From positions 1 through 64,000 of the forward strand of contig JAQTLV010000004.1 of the NCBI GenBank assembly GCA_028714675.1: a stretch of DNA of 64,000 bases, written 5' to 3'. Both the position numbers and the translations under genes were made by a program. Origin of the DNA: Sulfurovaceae bacterium. Lineage in GTDB: Bacteria; Campylobacterota; Campylobacteria; Campylobacterales; Sulfurovaceae. The notes beneath the pieces were generated by a model. The model did no database searches. It was not told where the DNA came from and saw only the letters and a list, made by a program, of their open reading frames with translations. This document shows, one piece after another, positions 16,785 to 24,876 of the stretch (its first letter is position 1; the number at the start of each line of letters is the position of its first letter).

Positions 16785-18674
16785 CTATCTTATCTCTTTT
16801 AACCACTCTTCAAGATCAGCATCACTAGGCATTCGCCAGTCTGCTCTTGGATTTAGACTTATAGTTCCTACTTTTGGGCCATTTGGAACCACATCTCTTT
16901 TGAATTGTTGTGTAAAAAATCTTTTTATAAAAATACTCAGCCATTTTTTGATAGTTTCATTATCATAAGTATCTCCAAAGGTATGGTTAGCCAAAAAGAG
17001 TATCTTTTGAGGAGTTGCTCCGTATTTGAGCATATGATACAAGAAAAAGTCATGAAGTTCATATGGTCCTATAATCTTTTCTGTCTCTTGCGTTATCTCA
17101 TCATTACTTACAGGTAAGAGTTCGGGTGAGACAGGTGTATTTAAAATCTCGTTCAATATTTTTTCTAAAGTTTCTTTTTCTTTGAAAAACTCTATTAGTG
17201 ACTTTATAAGTGTTTTTGGTATGCCGCTATTTAGAGAGTACATACTCATATGATCTCCATTATAAGTATTCCACCCAAGGGCTATTTCGCTCATATCTCC
17301 AGTACCGATGACAAGTCCACCAACTTTATTTGCCATATTCATTAGTACCATTGTTCTGTTTCTAGCTTGAACATTTTCAAAGGTTACATCATGACAATCT
17401 TTGTCTTGTTCTATAGCTTCAAAACCTTCTAATGATAGCTCTTCTATAGATATAATTTTAGGTTTTGTACTCAAAGCATTACATAGCTCTATAGCACTAT
17501 TTTTTGTTTTTGTCGTTGTTCCAAACCCTGGCATTGTGATAGCCACAATATCATTTTTATCCCAGTTTTGAAGTTCAAAAGCATGATTTATAACTAAAAG
17601 TGCAAAAGTTGAATCAAGTCCACCAGAAACACCGATAACCGCCTTTTTGATATTTGCTCTTTGCATTCTTTGTATAAGTGAATGACTGAGAATATCTATT
17701 ATTTCACTACATCTAATATGCTTGGTGTGTTCATCAAATGGAACAAAAGGGAATTTTTCAAATATTCTGTTTATGTTTGACAACTTAGGTGTATCAAAGC
17801 ACTCTATTGCCCTATGTGTAGTTATTGGTTCGTCTCCAAAAGATGATTCACTCATTCTTAGGTTTGCTAATTTTTGCAAGTCAACATCACTATTTATTAT
17901 CTGTTCTTCAAAAGAAAATCTTTCTGTTCTTGCCAATAACGAACCATATTCGGCTATCATGCCATCTCCGCCAAATATGGTTTCGCTTGTTGATTCACCC
18001 ATACCACTAGAAGAATAAGCATAAGCACACATAGCTCTAGCACTTTGGCTTACAACAAGGTCTTTTCTGTATTCTGATTTACCAATCAACTCATTGCTAG
18101 CAGACAAGTTTAGTATCAATGTAGCACCATTAATGGCTAATTGGTTACTTGGAGGGTTTATCGTCCATAAATCCTCACATATCTCTATACCAAAAGATAA
18201 ATATTCTTTATCCTTAAATATCAAATCTACACCAAATGGCACATTTTGGTCACATAAATTAATGTAACGATTTTTTATATCTTTTCCACTAACAAAATGT
18301 CTTTTTTCGTAAAATTCTTTTTTGTTTGGTAAATATGTTTTTGGAACAACCCCTAAGATTTTAGTATCTTGAATAACTATGGCACAGTTATAAAGCCTAT
18401 TTGTTTCAACTATCGCCATACCTACAACTACAATGGTTTGATTGTTTTTAGTAGCATTGAGTATTTCTTTTAGAGCCACAATTTGATTGTCTAGTAGCGT
18501 TTGGTTAAAAAACAGATCCCCAGCACTATATCCGCTAAGGCATAGTTCAGGAAAGAGTAGAACAGAGCTATCTTTAGCAGTGTTTATGAGATTTATGATG
18601 CTTGAAGCATTTTTTGATGTATTGCCAAGGTGCAACTGAGGAACGGCAACTGATACACGGTAAAAACCAAACAT
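16785..18674 (-). CDS. nadE: Glutamine-dependent NAD+ synthetase
   Basis: Last step of NAD+ synthesis: amidates deamido-NAD using glutamine. The N-terminal nitrilase-type glutaminase has the catalytic triad Glu (LLFPELCLSGY), Lys (VPKTYLPNKKEFYE) and Cys (GIEICEDLW). The C-terminal ligase has the PP-loop GVSGGLDSTFALL near residue 350 and IGTGDMSEIALGW. The 629-aa two-domain form is the long NadE. I prefer the second ATG (18674), which is six bases from AAAGGA; the first (18677) is only three away. Confidence 0.95.
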   Translation of the reverse strand: MFGFYRVSVAVPQLHLGNTSKNASSIINLINTAKDSSVLLFPELCLSGYSAGDLFFNQTLLDNQIVALKEILNATKNNQTIVVVGMAIVETNRLYNCAIVIQDTKILGVVPKTYLPNKKEFYEKRHFVSGKDIKNRYINLCDQNVPFGVDLIFKDKEYLSFGIEICEDLWTINPPSNQLAINGATLILNLSASNELIGKSEYRKDLVVSQSARAMCAYAYSSSGMGESTSETIFGGDGMIAEYGSLLARTERFSFEEQIINSDVDLQKLANLRMSESSFGDEPITTHRAIECFDTPKLSNINRIFEKFPFVPFDEHTKHIRCSEIIDILSHSLIQRMQRANIKKAVIGVSGGLDSTFALLVINHAFELQNWDKNDIVAITMPGFGTTTKTKNSAIELCNALSTKPKIISIEELSLEGFEAIEQDKDCHDVTFENVQARNRTMVLMNMANKVGGLVIGTGDMSEIALGWNTYNGDHMSMYSLNSGIPKTLIKSLIEFFKEKETLEKILNEILNTPVSPELLPVSNDEITQETEKIIGPYELHDFFLYHMLKYGATPQKILFLANHTFGDTYDNETIKKWLSIFIKRFFTQQFKRDVVPNGPKVGTISLNPRADWRMPSDADLEEWLKEIR

Positions 18675-18688
18675 CATAAATCCTTTAA

Positions 18689-19216
18689 TTAATCTCTTGA
18701 TTCAAAAATTTCTATTTTTTCGATTGTGTCATTTTGAGCAATGCTATCTAATGTCATAAAACTATCAACATCTTCATCTTCAATAGCGCCAAAAACAGTA
18801 TGAACACCATCAAGATGAGGAGTTGGTACAAAAGTGATGAAAAATTGGCTTCCGCCTGTGTTTTTGCCAGCATGAGCCATCGATAATGCACCTTTTGTAT
18901 GTTTATGTTTTGCTGTATCTGTTTCACATTTGATAGCCCAGCCTGGACCGCCAGTGCCTGCAAGTTGTCTCATGCCATCTGGAGCTGAGTGAGGACATCC
19001 ACCTTGAGCCATGAAACCAGCAATTACTCTATGGAATTTTAAATTATCATAAAAGCCATCATTTGCCAAATGAGCAAAATTTGCTACAGTTATAGGAGTT
19101 TCATCAGGAAATAATTTTGTCCATATAACTCCTTTACTTGTAGTTATTTTTGCATATTGTAATTTAGCAAGCTCATCATTTGATAAGTTGTATTCTTTTA
19201 GTTTTTTTCCAAACAT
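18689..19216 (-). CDS. Cyclophilin-type peptidyl-prolyl isomerase
   Basis: Cytoplasmic prolyl isomerase (no signal peptide). The 175-aa protein carries the cyclophilin core: FHRVIAGFMAQGGCP with the catalytic arginine, GALSMAHAG, NTGGSQFFITF and HLDGVHTVFG. The start at 19216 (MFGKKLKEY) is set by AAAGGG eight bases upstream; an ATG seven codons earlier would place that ribosome binding site inside the gene. It lies 14 bases before the end of nadE's start region on the same strand and is divergent from pyrF. Confidence 0.93.
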   Translation of the reverse strand: MFGKKLKEYNLSNDELAKLQYAKITTSKGVIWTKLFPDETPITVANFAHLANDGFYDNLKFHRVIAGFMAQGGCPHSAPDGMRQLAGTGGPGWAIKCETDTAKHKHTKGALSMAHAGKNTGGSQFFITFVPTPHLDGVHTVFGAIEDEDVDSFMTLDSIAQNDTIEKIEIFESRD

Positions 19217-19282
19217 ATTTTGGTACCCTTTAGTCATTTTTAGTTATTATTATATCCTATTTAAACATAAAAGGGTATGTAA

Positions 19283-19981
19283 ATGCAGTTGTGTATAGCT
19301 TTAGACCTGCCAACCATGGAAGAGAATTTGGAATTGATTAAAAAAATTGGCGATGTCCCAGTATGGTTAAAAGTTGGTTTTAGAAGCTATATTAGAGATG
19401 GTAAAGAATTTTTAGAAAAGATAAAAAACATAAATCCTCAAGCAAAGATATTTTTAGATTTGAAGCTATATGATATCCCCAACACTATGGCAGATGCTGC
19501 CGAGGAGATAGCACTTTTGGGCATTGATATGTTCAATATCCATGCAAGCGCTGGTAAAAAAGCTATGCAAGAAGTTATGAATAGATTAAATAAATTTACT
19601 AAAAGACCTTTGGTTCTTGCAGTAACTGCACTTACGTCTTTTGATGATAAAGAATTTGAGAATATTTACGAAAAAGGCATAAAAGAAAAAGCTATACAAT
19701 TTGCAAAGATGAGCTATGAAAATGGTCTTGATGGTGTGGTTTGTAGTGCATTTGAGAGCAAGATGATAAAAGATGCAACATCTGCAAGTTTTCTAACACT
19801 TTGTCCTGCTATTCGTCCATTTGGTGAAGATGCTAGTGATCAGAGTAGGGTGGCTACACTTGAAGTTGCTAGAGATGAAATGGTGGATTTTCCAGTAGTG
19901 GGTAGACCGATATATAAAGACGATAATCCTGCCTTGAAAGTAGAAAAAATACTAGAAGTTATAAAAACATTTCACTCTTAG
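19283..19981 (+). CDS. pyrF: Orotidine 5'-phosphate decarboxylase
   Basis: Final step of de novo UMP synthesis. The TIM-barrel active-site signature is FLDLKLYDIPNTMADA (about residues 59-74) with the Asp-Lys-Asp catalytic array; the phosphate site is near PAIRPFG and VVGRPIY. 232 aa is normal. AAGGGTATG precedes the ATG. The stop overlaps the end of a small convergent gene by 4 bases. Confidence 0.95.
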   Translation: MQLCIALDLPTMEENLELIKKIGDVPVWLKVGFRSYIRDGKEFLEKIKNINPQAKIFLDLKLYDIPNTMADAAEEIALLGIDMFNIHASAGKKAMQEVMNRLNKFTKRPLVLAVTALTSFDDKEFENIYEKGIKEKAIQFAKMSYENGLDGVVCSAFESKMIKDATSASFLTLCPAIRPFGEDASDQSRVATLEVARDEMVDFPVVGRPIYKDDNPALKVEKILEVIKTFHS

Positions 19982-20100
19982 TGGTCTGTTTGTTCGCTTT
20001 TTGGCTTTGACATATTTATGGCGTTATCCATGCCTTTTCCCATGAAATAAAATGCAACTGCAAATATGATAAGAATAATGATGGGCGTGTATTTTTGCAT
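19978..20100 (-). CDS. Small single-span membrane protein, 40 aa
   Basis: A short open frame starting with ATG (complement of 20098-20100), preceded on its strand by AAGG seven bases away. It encodes MQKYTP, a hydrophobic helix (about residues 6-20, IIILIIFAVAFYF), then a polar tail rich in Asn, Lys and Ser ending EQTDH. The sense of the charges suggests the tail lies outside or at the membrane surface. Its stop codon overlaps that of pyrF. Function unknown; it could be a chance frame, but the clear ribosome binding site and membrane helix favour a real gene. Confidence 0.55.
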   Translation of the reverse strand: MQKYTPIIILIIFAVAFYFMGKGMDNAINMSKPKSEQTDH

Positions 20101-20190
20101 AGCTTGACCTTGTTTGATTTTTTGTAATCATACACTATTTTATTTTTTTTGTCCACAGATTAATTTAACTTTTATTTAAGGCTAAACTTG

Positions 20191-20196
20191 TATAAT
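20191..20196 (+). promoter_or_regulatory. -10 box of tRNA-Ser
   Basis: TATAAT 19 bases before the mature tRNA, preceded by an AT-rich stretch without a clear -35 box, as is common for Campylobacterota promoters. Confidence 0.5.
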
Positions 20197-20214
20197 CTCA
20201 TCCACAAAACACAC

Positions 20215-20305
20215 GGACAGTTGGGTGAGTTGGCTGAAACCACATCCCTGCTAAGGATGCGTACGGGAAACTGTACCGAGGGTTCGAATCCCTCACTGTC
20301 CGCCA
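20215..20305 (+). tRNA. tRNA-Ser (anticodon GCU)
   Basis: A 91-base class II tRNA. The acceptor stem GGACAGT pairs with ACTGTCC, followed by G and an encoded CCA. The anticodon stem CATCC/GGATG holds the loop CTGCTAA, anticodon GCT (reads AGC and AGU). The long variable arm (CGTACGGGAAACTGTACC) is typical of tRNA-Ser. T-loop GTTCGAATC is intact. Confidence 0.97.
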
Positions 20306-20471
20306 CCTACTATTTTAATCTCCCATTTTAACCATCCAATGTTTAATTCTGTCAAAAATATACATCATTCCAACAATGGCTAATTGCTTTAAATAATACA
20401 GTATTTTGACAATATAACAGTGTTCAAACCAATTATGCTATACTAGCCACATAAAAATTAAAAGGGTATTT

Positions 20472-20675
20472 ATGAAAAAAATTATCATCTTTGTTATTGT
20501 AATTTTATTTGGTATTTTTTTATTTAAAACAAGCGAAAAACATACACAAGAAAATCCAGTAAATACTTATTTGGATAATCGTGTTGATACGATCGAATTG
20601 GCAAAGAAATCGGTCAATGAGAGTAATAATCAAACAGAAGAACAAAATAAGGTCATAGAGGCTATAAAAAAGTAA
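20472..20675 (+). CDS. Small membrane-anchored protein, 67 aa
   Basis: Unrecognised. An N-terminal hydrophobic helix (about residues 3-18, KIIIFVIVILFGIFLF) is followed by a charged tail of about 48 residues, largely helical (DTIELAKKSVNESNNQ). AAAGGG lies eight bases before the ATG and TATACT at about 20440 could be the -10 box. It could be an uncleaved signal anchor. It stands alone between tRNA-Ser and the convergent mdaB gene. Confidence 0.6.
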   Translation: MKKIIIFVIVILFGIFLFKTSEKHTQENPVNTYLDNRVDTIELAKKSVNESNNQTEEQNKVIEAIKK

Positions 20676-20753
20676 ATTTATAAAAAAATACCTCAATCAG
20701 CCTATTTTTTATAATATAAATGAGTTGTCATTGTTACCTGACTCCCTTTTTCC

Positions 20754-21344
20754 TTACTTGCAGTTTTCTCTCAAATGTGCCAAGAATCTTACTTTTTCAT
20801 CTTCTATATTTAGGTCACCCTTGAAAACATCATGAACAGAGAATGTTTTTAGTGGAGTTGCACCACAAAATTGAAATGTTTTATGTGTTGCAATATTGGC
20901 TTCATCAAGGCTTAACCCATCAAAAAACCCATCTTTGTTGTCAAACTCAGAAATTGGACAATTGTAAGTAAGGGAGAGCATATAGTGTTTGCCTTGCATC
21001 AAGCCACCACTTCCATATTTTTTAGAAGCATCACTTCTACTTCTTCCATCGCTTGTGTATGTAACAGTATCTTTTCCAGCTGAGAAAATCTCATCGATAT
21101 ACTTTTTGGTAATCCATGGTACACCCATCCAGTAAACTGGATATTGAAATATTATAACATTTGCCCAAGCAAATTTTTCAAGCTCTTCTTTGATATCATA
21201 AGCACTTTCGATTATAGAGTTTTTGACGATAAAGCTATTTTTTGTAAAAAATTCATTTGCTGTATCGATATAAAACTGTGTCAATTTCCCCTCTGCAATA
21301 TTGGCATAGTGCTGATGACCATTGATAATAAGTATATTTTTCAT
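20754..21344 (-). CDS. mdaB: NAD(P)H:quinone oxidoreductase, MdaB family
   Basis: Flavodoxin-fold two-electron quinone reductase that protects against quinones and oxidative stress. The 196-aa protein has the N-terminal ILIINGH phosphate-binding stretch, IIFQYPVYWMGVPWITKKYID (FMN/FAD-binding core, conserved in MdaB and the NQO family), DGRSRSDASKKYGSGG and the LSLTYNCPISEF segment. AAAGGA six bases before the ATG sets the start. No nearby regulator. Called with confidence at family level; the physiological substrate is inferred. Confidence 0.88.
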   Translation of the reverse strand: MKNILIINGHQHYANIAEGKLTQFYIDTANEFFTKNSFIVKNSIIESAYDIKEELEKFAWANVIIFQYPVYWMGVPWITKKYIDEIFSAGKDTVTYTSDGRSRSDASKKYGSGGLMQGKHYMLSLTYNCPISEFDNKDGFFDGLSLDEANIATHKTFQFCGATPLKTFSVHDVFKGDLNIEDEKVRFLAHLRENCK

Positions 21345-21732
21345 TATTTATCCTTTGTGTTTGGCTTAAAAGATTATAGGCGTAATGTTCTTAATTTATC
21401 TTTTATTGCCTTGAGTATTAATTAAATTAAAATCAGAAACTTTTACATAAAGAAGAAAAATATTTTTTACCATTCACAAAAAGGTTATTTTTTGTGGGAA
21501 GACACGATTTAGCAACAATTGTTGATATTAAATAAAAAATAAGCCTATATTGGAGTATTATGTTCAAGGCTATTCTTAACATATCATTGCTAAAATATTG
21601 GAGCTTAATCAAGTAGCAGCATACGGGGATAATTAAAAGAAAATGAAACATAGAGCATTGAAGCATATTCTTGTGCTATACCCTCCTAGTTAGCCAAGAA
21701 GGGCTATGCTAGTTTCAAATAAGGAGAGATAA
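21345..21732 (+). other. AT-rich intergenic region without a convincing gene
   Basis: I see no supported gene in these 388 bases. A 77-codon frame on the minus strand (21433-21666) lacks a ribosome binding site and has a Cys/Leu/Phe-rich composition typical of chance frames. Near the end, TAGCC (21691-21695) and GGCTA (21702-21706) can form a short hairpin just before the ribosome binding site of the next gene, and CTATACC upstream may be its -10 region. Confidence 0.5.
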
Positions 21733-22059
21733 ATGGATGGTGGGATTTTGATATCATACAAAGTGTTATGTGAAGGAGACTTCTATAGTTCTATAACGAT
21801 AGAAGAGTTATTGAAAAATGAAAAAGTACTCAGGCTTATAAAAAGTGAATTTGCCACAGGGCATAGAAATGTCGACATAAGTTTCGATAAGAGCAATACG
21901 ACTATTAAGCTAGCTACACAAAAAGATATTCAAACATTTGAAGCACATAAAGATGATTATGCAGATGTTTTGGTTTTAGCAGAAGAAGATGCAACAGCCA
22001 AAAAGCTATTTAAAAAAGATTGTTCAGGGGTTGAGCTGGTTGATATTGAGACTTTTTAG
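21733..22059 (+). CDS. Hypothetical protein, 108 aa
   Basis: Unrecognised small acidic soluble protein with no signal or membrane segment. It ends in LVLAEEDATAKKLFKKDCSG and has a single cysteine near the C-terminus. AAGGAG six bases before the ATG is a strong ribosome binding site. It is convergent with the SulP gene, whose stop is 43 bases away. Confidence 0.65.
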   Translation: MDGGILISYKVLCEGDFYSSITIEELLKNEKVLRLIKSEFATGHRNVDISFDKSNTTIKLATQKDIQTFEAHKDDYADVLVLAEEDATAKKLFKKDCSGVELVDIETF

Positions 22060-22102
22060 TTTCCTTAAAGCAGTTATAATTATTAAGGGTACAATCCAAA
22101 TC

Positions 22103-23686
22103 TTAAATATTTACCACCACCTTATAGGTTGGATCATCCTCTTCATAGGTACAAAATGGTCCAGCACTCTTGAGCACTTTTTTACAGTCTGCTGAGAGGT
22201 GTCTGAGTGTAAGCTTTTTGCCTGCATTTTCGTATTTTTCTGTCAAAGCATCGATAGCTTCCGTACCCGAACTATCCATAACGCGTGCATTTTTAAAATC
22301 GATGATGACCTCTTGAGGGTCATTTTCTATGTCAAACTGTTCATTAAAAGAGGTAATTGAGGCAAAAAAGAGCGGTCCATCGAGCATGTAAATCTTTTTG
22401 CCATCTTCATCAAGTGAAGTTTTTGTAGAGATTTTTGCGTGTTTCCATGCAAAGACAAGTGCCGAGATGATGATTCCTGCGATAACGGCAACAGCAAGGT
22501 CTTCAAAGATCGTGATGATTGTTACAACTATCAAGACAAATGCATCGGAGCGTGGCATATATTTTAGACGCATGAGCGATGAGAACTCAAAAGTCCCGAT
22601 ACTCACCATAAACATGATGCCGACAAGTACGGCGATAGGGATGATGCTGATGATGCCAGAGAAGTTCACTACAAGCACTATGAGTAGCACGGCAGCCGTG
22701 AAGGATGAGAGTCGTCCGAGTCCACCGGAAGTGAAGTTGATAACACTCTGACCAATCATCGCACATCCTGCCATGCCACCAAAGAGACCTGAGCTCATAT
22801 TGCCGATGCCTAGTGCAATACACTCTTGATTACCTGATCCGCGTTCGCCACCCATCTCATCAAGCACCGAGAGTGTTAGAAGCGACTCTATGAGCCCTAC
22901 AAGTGCTACGATAATAGCCGAAGGGAGGATGATGGAGAGAGACTCCAAGTTAAAAAGTGAAAGATCAGGCATTACAAAAGAGGGCAGAGGGACATCAATA
23001 AGGTTTGCCATATCGCCTACGACTTTGGTGTTGATACCTATGAAATAAACGACAACCGTTATCGTGATGATAGCAACAAGCCCTGCTGGCACTGCTTTGG
23101 TGATCTTGGGTAGTACATACATCGTCACCATTGTGATAAATATAATGATATACATCACATAATTTTCACTTAAACTCGCAAACACTATATCTACCCAACT
23201 ATCATAACCTTGGGGATTTTTTGGAGCTAAAAATTTGAGCTGCGCTAAAGCGATAACGATAGCCAAACCATTAACAAAGCCAAAGAGAGCAGGTTGAGGT
23301 ACGAGGCGGATAAATTTCCCAAGTTTTAGCATCCCTATAATCATCTGAATTAAACCTGCGACGATAGAGGTGATGAGGATGTAGTGCAAGAGCAGCATGG
23401 AAAATGACTCTTTATCAAGATCGGGATAGAGTCCTCTAAGAGCGAGACCAAGAGAGACAAATACCACAGCCACGGAACCAGTCGCACCAGATATCATCCC
23501 TGGCTTTCCACCCAAGAGAGAGGTGATGAACCCTATAATAAAGGCGCCATAGAGTCCAACAACCGGTGAGACTCCTGCTATAAATGAAAAGGCAATCGCT
23601 TCGGGTACGAGTGCAACGGCTACAAGTGCACCAGAGAGGATATCATTTTTTATATTATGTGTTGAATAGTTTTGTAAATTAAACAA
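22103..23686 (-). CDS. SulP/SLC26-family anion transporter with STAS domain
   Basis: Inner-membrane transporter for sulfate, bicarbonate or another anion. N-terminal region of about 10-14 hydrophobic helices begins with DILSGALVAVALVPEAIAFS, the SulP signature, and includes GATGSVAVVFVSLG. The C-terminal STAS domain (about 420-527) has VIIDFKNARVMDSSGTEAID, where the serine can be phosphorylated in anti-sigma antagonists. 527 aa is typical. Its base composition is clearly richer in G+C than the neighbours, with many GTG, CTC and GCG codons, which suggests transfer from another lineage. In marine relatives SulP proteins of this branch often import bicarbonate; the substrate here is not decided by the sequence. 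Confidence 0.92.
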   Translation of the reverse strand: MFNLQNYSTHNIKNDILSGALVAVALVPEAIAFSFIAGVSPVVGLYGAFIIGFITSLLGGKPGMISGATGSVAVVFVSLGLALRGLYPDLDKESFSMLLLHYILITSIVAGLIQMIIGMLKLGKFIRLVPQPALFGFVNGLAIVIALAQLKFLAPKNPQGYDSWVDIVFASLSENYVMYIIIFITMVTMYVLPKITKAVPAGLVAIITITVVVYFIGINTKVVGDMANLIDVPLPSFVMPDLSLFNLESLSIILPSAIIVALVGLIESLLTLSVLDEMGGERGSGNQECIALGIGNMSSGLFGGMAGCAMIGQSVINFTSGGLGRLSSFTAAVLLIVLVVNFSGIISIIPIAVLVGIMFMVSIGTFEFSSLMRLKYMPRSDAFVLIVVTIITIFEDLAVAVIAGIIISALVFAWKHAKISTKTSLDEDGKKIYMLDGPLFFASITSFNEQFDIENDPQEVIIDFKNARVMDSSGTEAIDALTEKYENAGKKLTLRHLSADCKKVLKSAGPFCTYEEDDPTYKVVVNI

Positions 23687-23928
23687 AAGTTGTTCCTTTT
23701 GTGGTTTATTGCGCGAATTTTAGCATAATAGTTTTAGAAGAGTAAACGGTTTGTTATGAGTATTGTTTTTAAGATCTATGACATTTTTAAAATCACTCAT
23801 TGCCTGTCATCTGCCACTTAAAAACACAATTACATATTTTTTTATCCAAAAGTAGACAATTTTTACCAGCTTTGTTGTAAATTTTTGAGATATAATTAGT
23901 TATTATAATTTCACAAAAGGATGAGTTA

Positions 23929-24435
23929 ATGAAAAGAAAAATATCATTTTTAATAGCATTATCAGCTTCCATGGTATTTATTTTGTCAGGATGTGATAAA
24001 AAGACCACAGATGAAAACATATCAAAAAAAGATGCAGGGACCATTATTCAAAATGAAGAAGCTGTAATAGCAAGTGATTCTCAAACTCATTTGATGTGGC
24101 AAGATCAATTATATAATAGCACTAATACAAATGATTCTGACGAAAAAATAGGCAATTGGAAATATGCAAAAGATTATTGTGAAAAACTTAGCCTAAAGGG
24201 ATATGATGACTGGCGTTTACCAAGTGTTGACGAGCTTAAATCGATTATAGATAAAAAAAATAAGCCTGCATTCAAATCTATATTTAAAAATGCCACAAAT
24301 AAGCGTTATTGGTCAAGTTCACCTTATATGTCAGATCCAAAATATGCATGGCTTGTTGATTTTGACATTACTGATTCTTTTGGCGGTCATGTAAATAATA
24401 AAAATTTTATTCGTTGTGTGAGAAACGAGAAATAA
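23929..24435 (+). CDS. DUF1566 (Lcl C-terminal) lipoprotein
   Basis: A 168-aa secreted lipoprotein. Signal peptide with lipobox ILSGC, cysteine at about residue 22, then a low-complexity linker. The DUF1566 domain covers about residues 50-166: [58 protein letters not shown] and the closing FIRCVRN. The fold resembles C-type-lectin/formylglycine-like domains; the function is not known. AAAGGATG precedes the ATG. The gene shares its terminator with the convergent GlsB-like gene. Confidence 0.9.
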   Translation: MKRKISFLIALSASMVFILSGCDKKTTDENISKKDAGTIIQNEEAVIASDSQTHLMWQDQLYNSTNTNDSDEKIGNWKYAKDYCEKLSLKGYDDWRLPSVDELKSIIDKKNKPAFKSIFKNATNKRYWSSSPYMSDPKYAWLVDFDITDSFGGHVNNKNFIRCVRNEK

Positions 24436-24443
24436 TAATTTAT

Positions 24444-24473
24444 AAGCCTAAAGATAAAATTATCTTTAGGCTT
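24444..24473. terminator. Bidirectional terminator
   Basis: A perfect 13-bp inverted repeat (24444-24456 and 24461-24473, AAGCCTAAAGATA/TATCTTTAGGCTT) with a 4-base loop, followed by a T run on the plus strand. It ends the DUF1566 gene and overlaps the last codons of the convergent GlsB-like gene. Confidence 0.9.
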
Positions 24474-24711
24474 TTTTTATCAAGCCTATAATAAACAGTA
24501 AGATTACAGCACCAATTGTTGCTGTAGCGATTGAAGCCAATATCCCACCACCTAGAGAAATTCCAACAGCAGGTAAAATATATCCACCTAAAAAAGCACC
24601 AACAATACCAACTATGATGTCACCGATAAGACCAAACCCTCGACCTTTCATGATGAGACCAGCAAGCCAACCTGCAACTGCGCCAATGATTAAAAATATA
24701 ATGATTCCCAT
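24466..24711 (-). CDS. GlsB/YeaQ/YmgE-family stress membrane protein
   Basis: An 81-aa protein of the transglycosylase-associated (GlsB/YeaQ) family: three hydrophobic helices with many glycines, starting IIIFLIIGAVAGWLAGLIM, then KGRGFGLIGDIIVGIVGAFLGG, and a third ending IIGLIKKA. The family is induced by general stress in several bacteria; the molecular role is unknown. An AAGGAG site lies before the ATG on the minus strand. Confidence 0.92.
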   Translation of the reverse strand: MGIIIFLIIGAVAGWLAGLIMKGRGFGLIGDIIVGIVGAFLGGYILPAVGISLGGGILASIATATIGAVILLFIIGLIKKA

Positions 24712-24803
24712 TTTGTACTCCTTTGATGTTTGTACAGTCTAAATCTACTCCAATTACCCTTAATTAATAATAAAAATAGAACTATAAATAATTGAGTACA
24801 TTT

Positions 24804-24876
24804 CATTTACTTTTCATTAATTTTTTTAAATATTTTGTTATACTTGTGGTTATTAAAAATAAAGAAAGGGATATAA
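24804..24876 (+). repeat. Duplicated porin upstream region, copy 1
   Basis: 73 bases directly before the first porin gene, differing from 26155-26227 at one position (A to G at 24867). It includes TATACT (24839-24844), a probable -10 box, and the ribosome binding site. The duplication continues into the signal-peptide coding region, so both genes share promoter and start signals. Confidence 0.9.

Noticed and set aside
21433-21666. 77-codon minus-strand frame between mdaB and the 21733 gene
   Set aside because: No ribosome binding site, Cys/Leu/Phe-rich chance composition, no recognisable motif.
21691-21706. TAGCC/GGCTA hairpin before the 21733 gene
   Set aside because: Only 5 bp with a 6-base loop; too weak to call a regulatory element.
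22398-22751. 117-codon frame antisense to the SulP gene
   Set aside because: Long frame expected from the G+C-rich composition; it lacks a start site and motifs.
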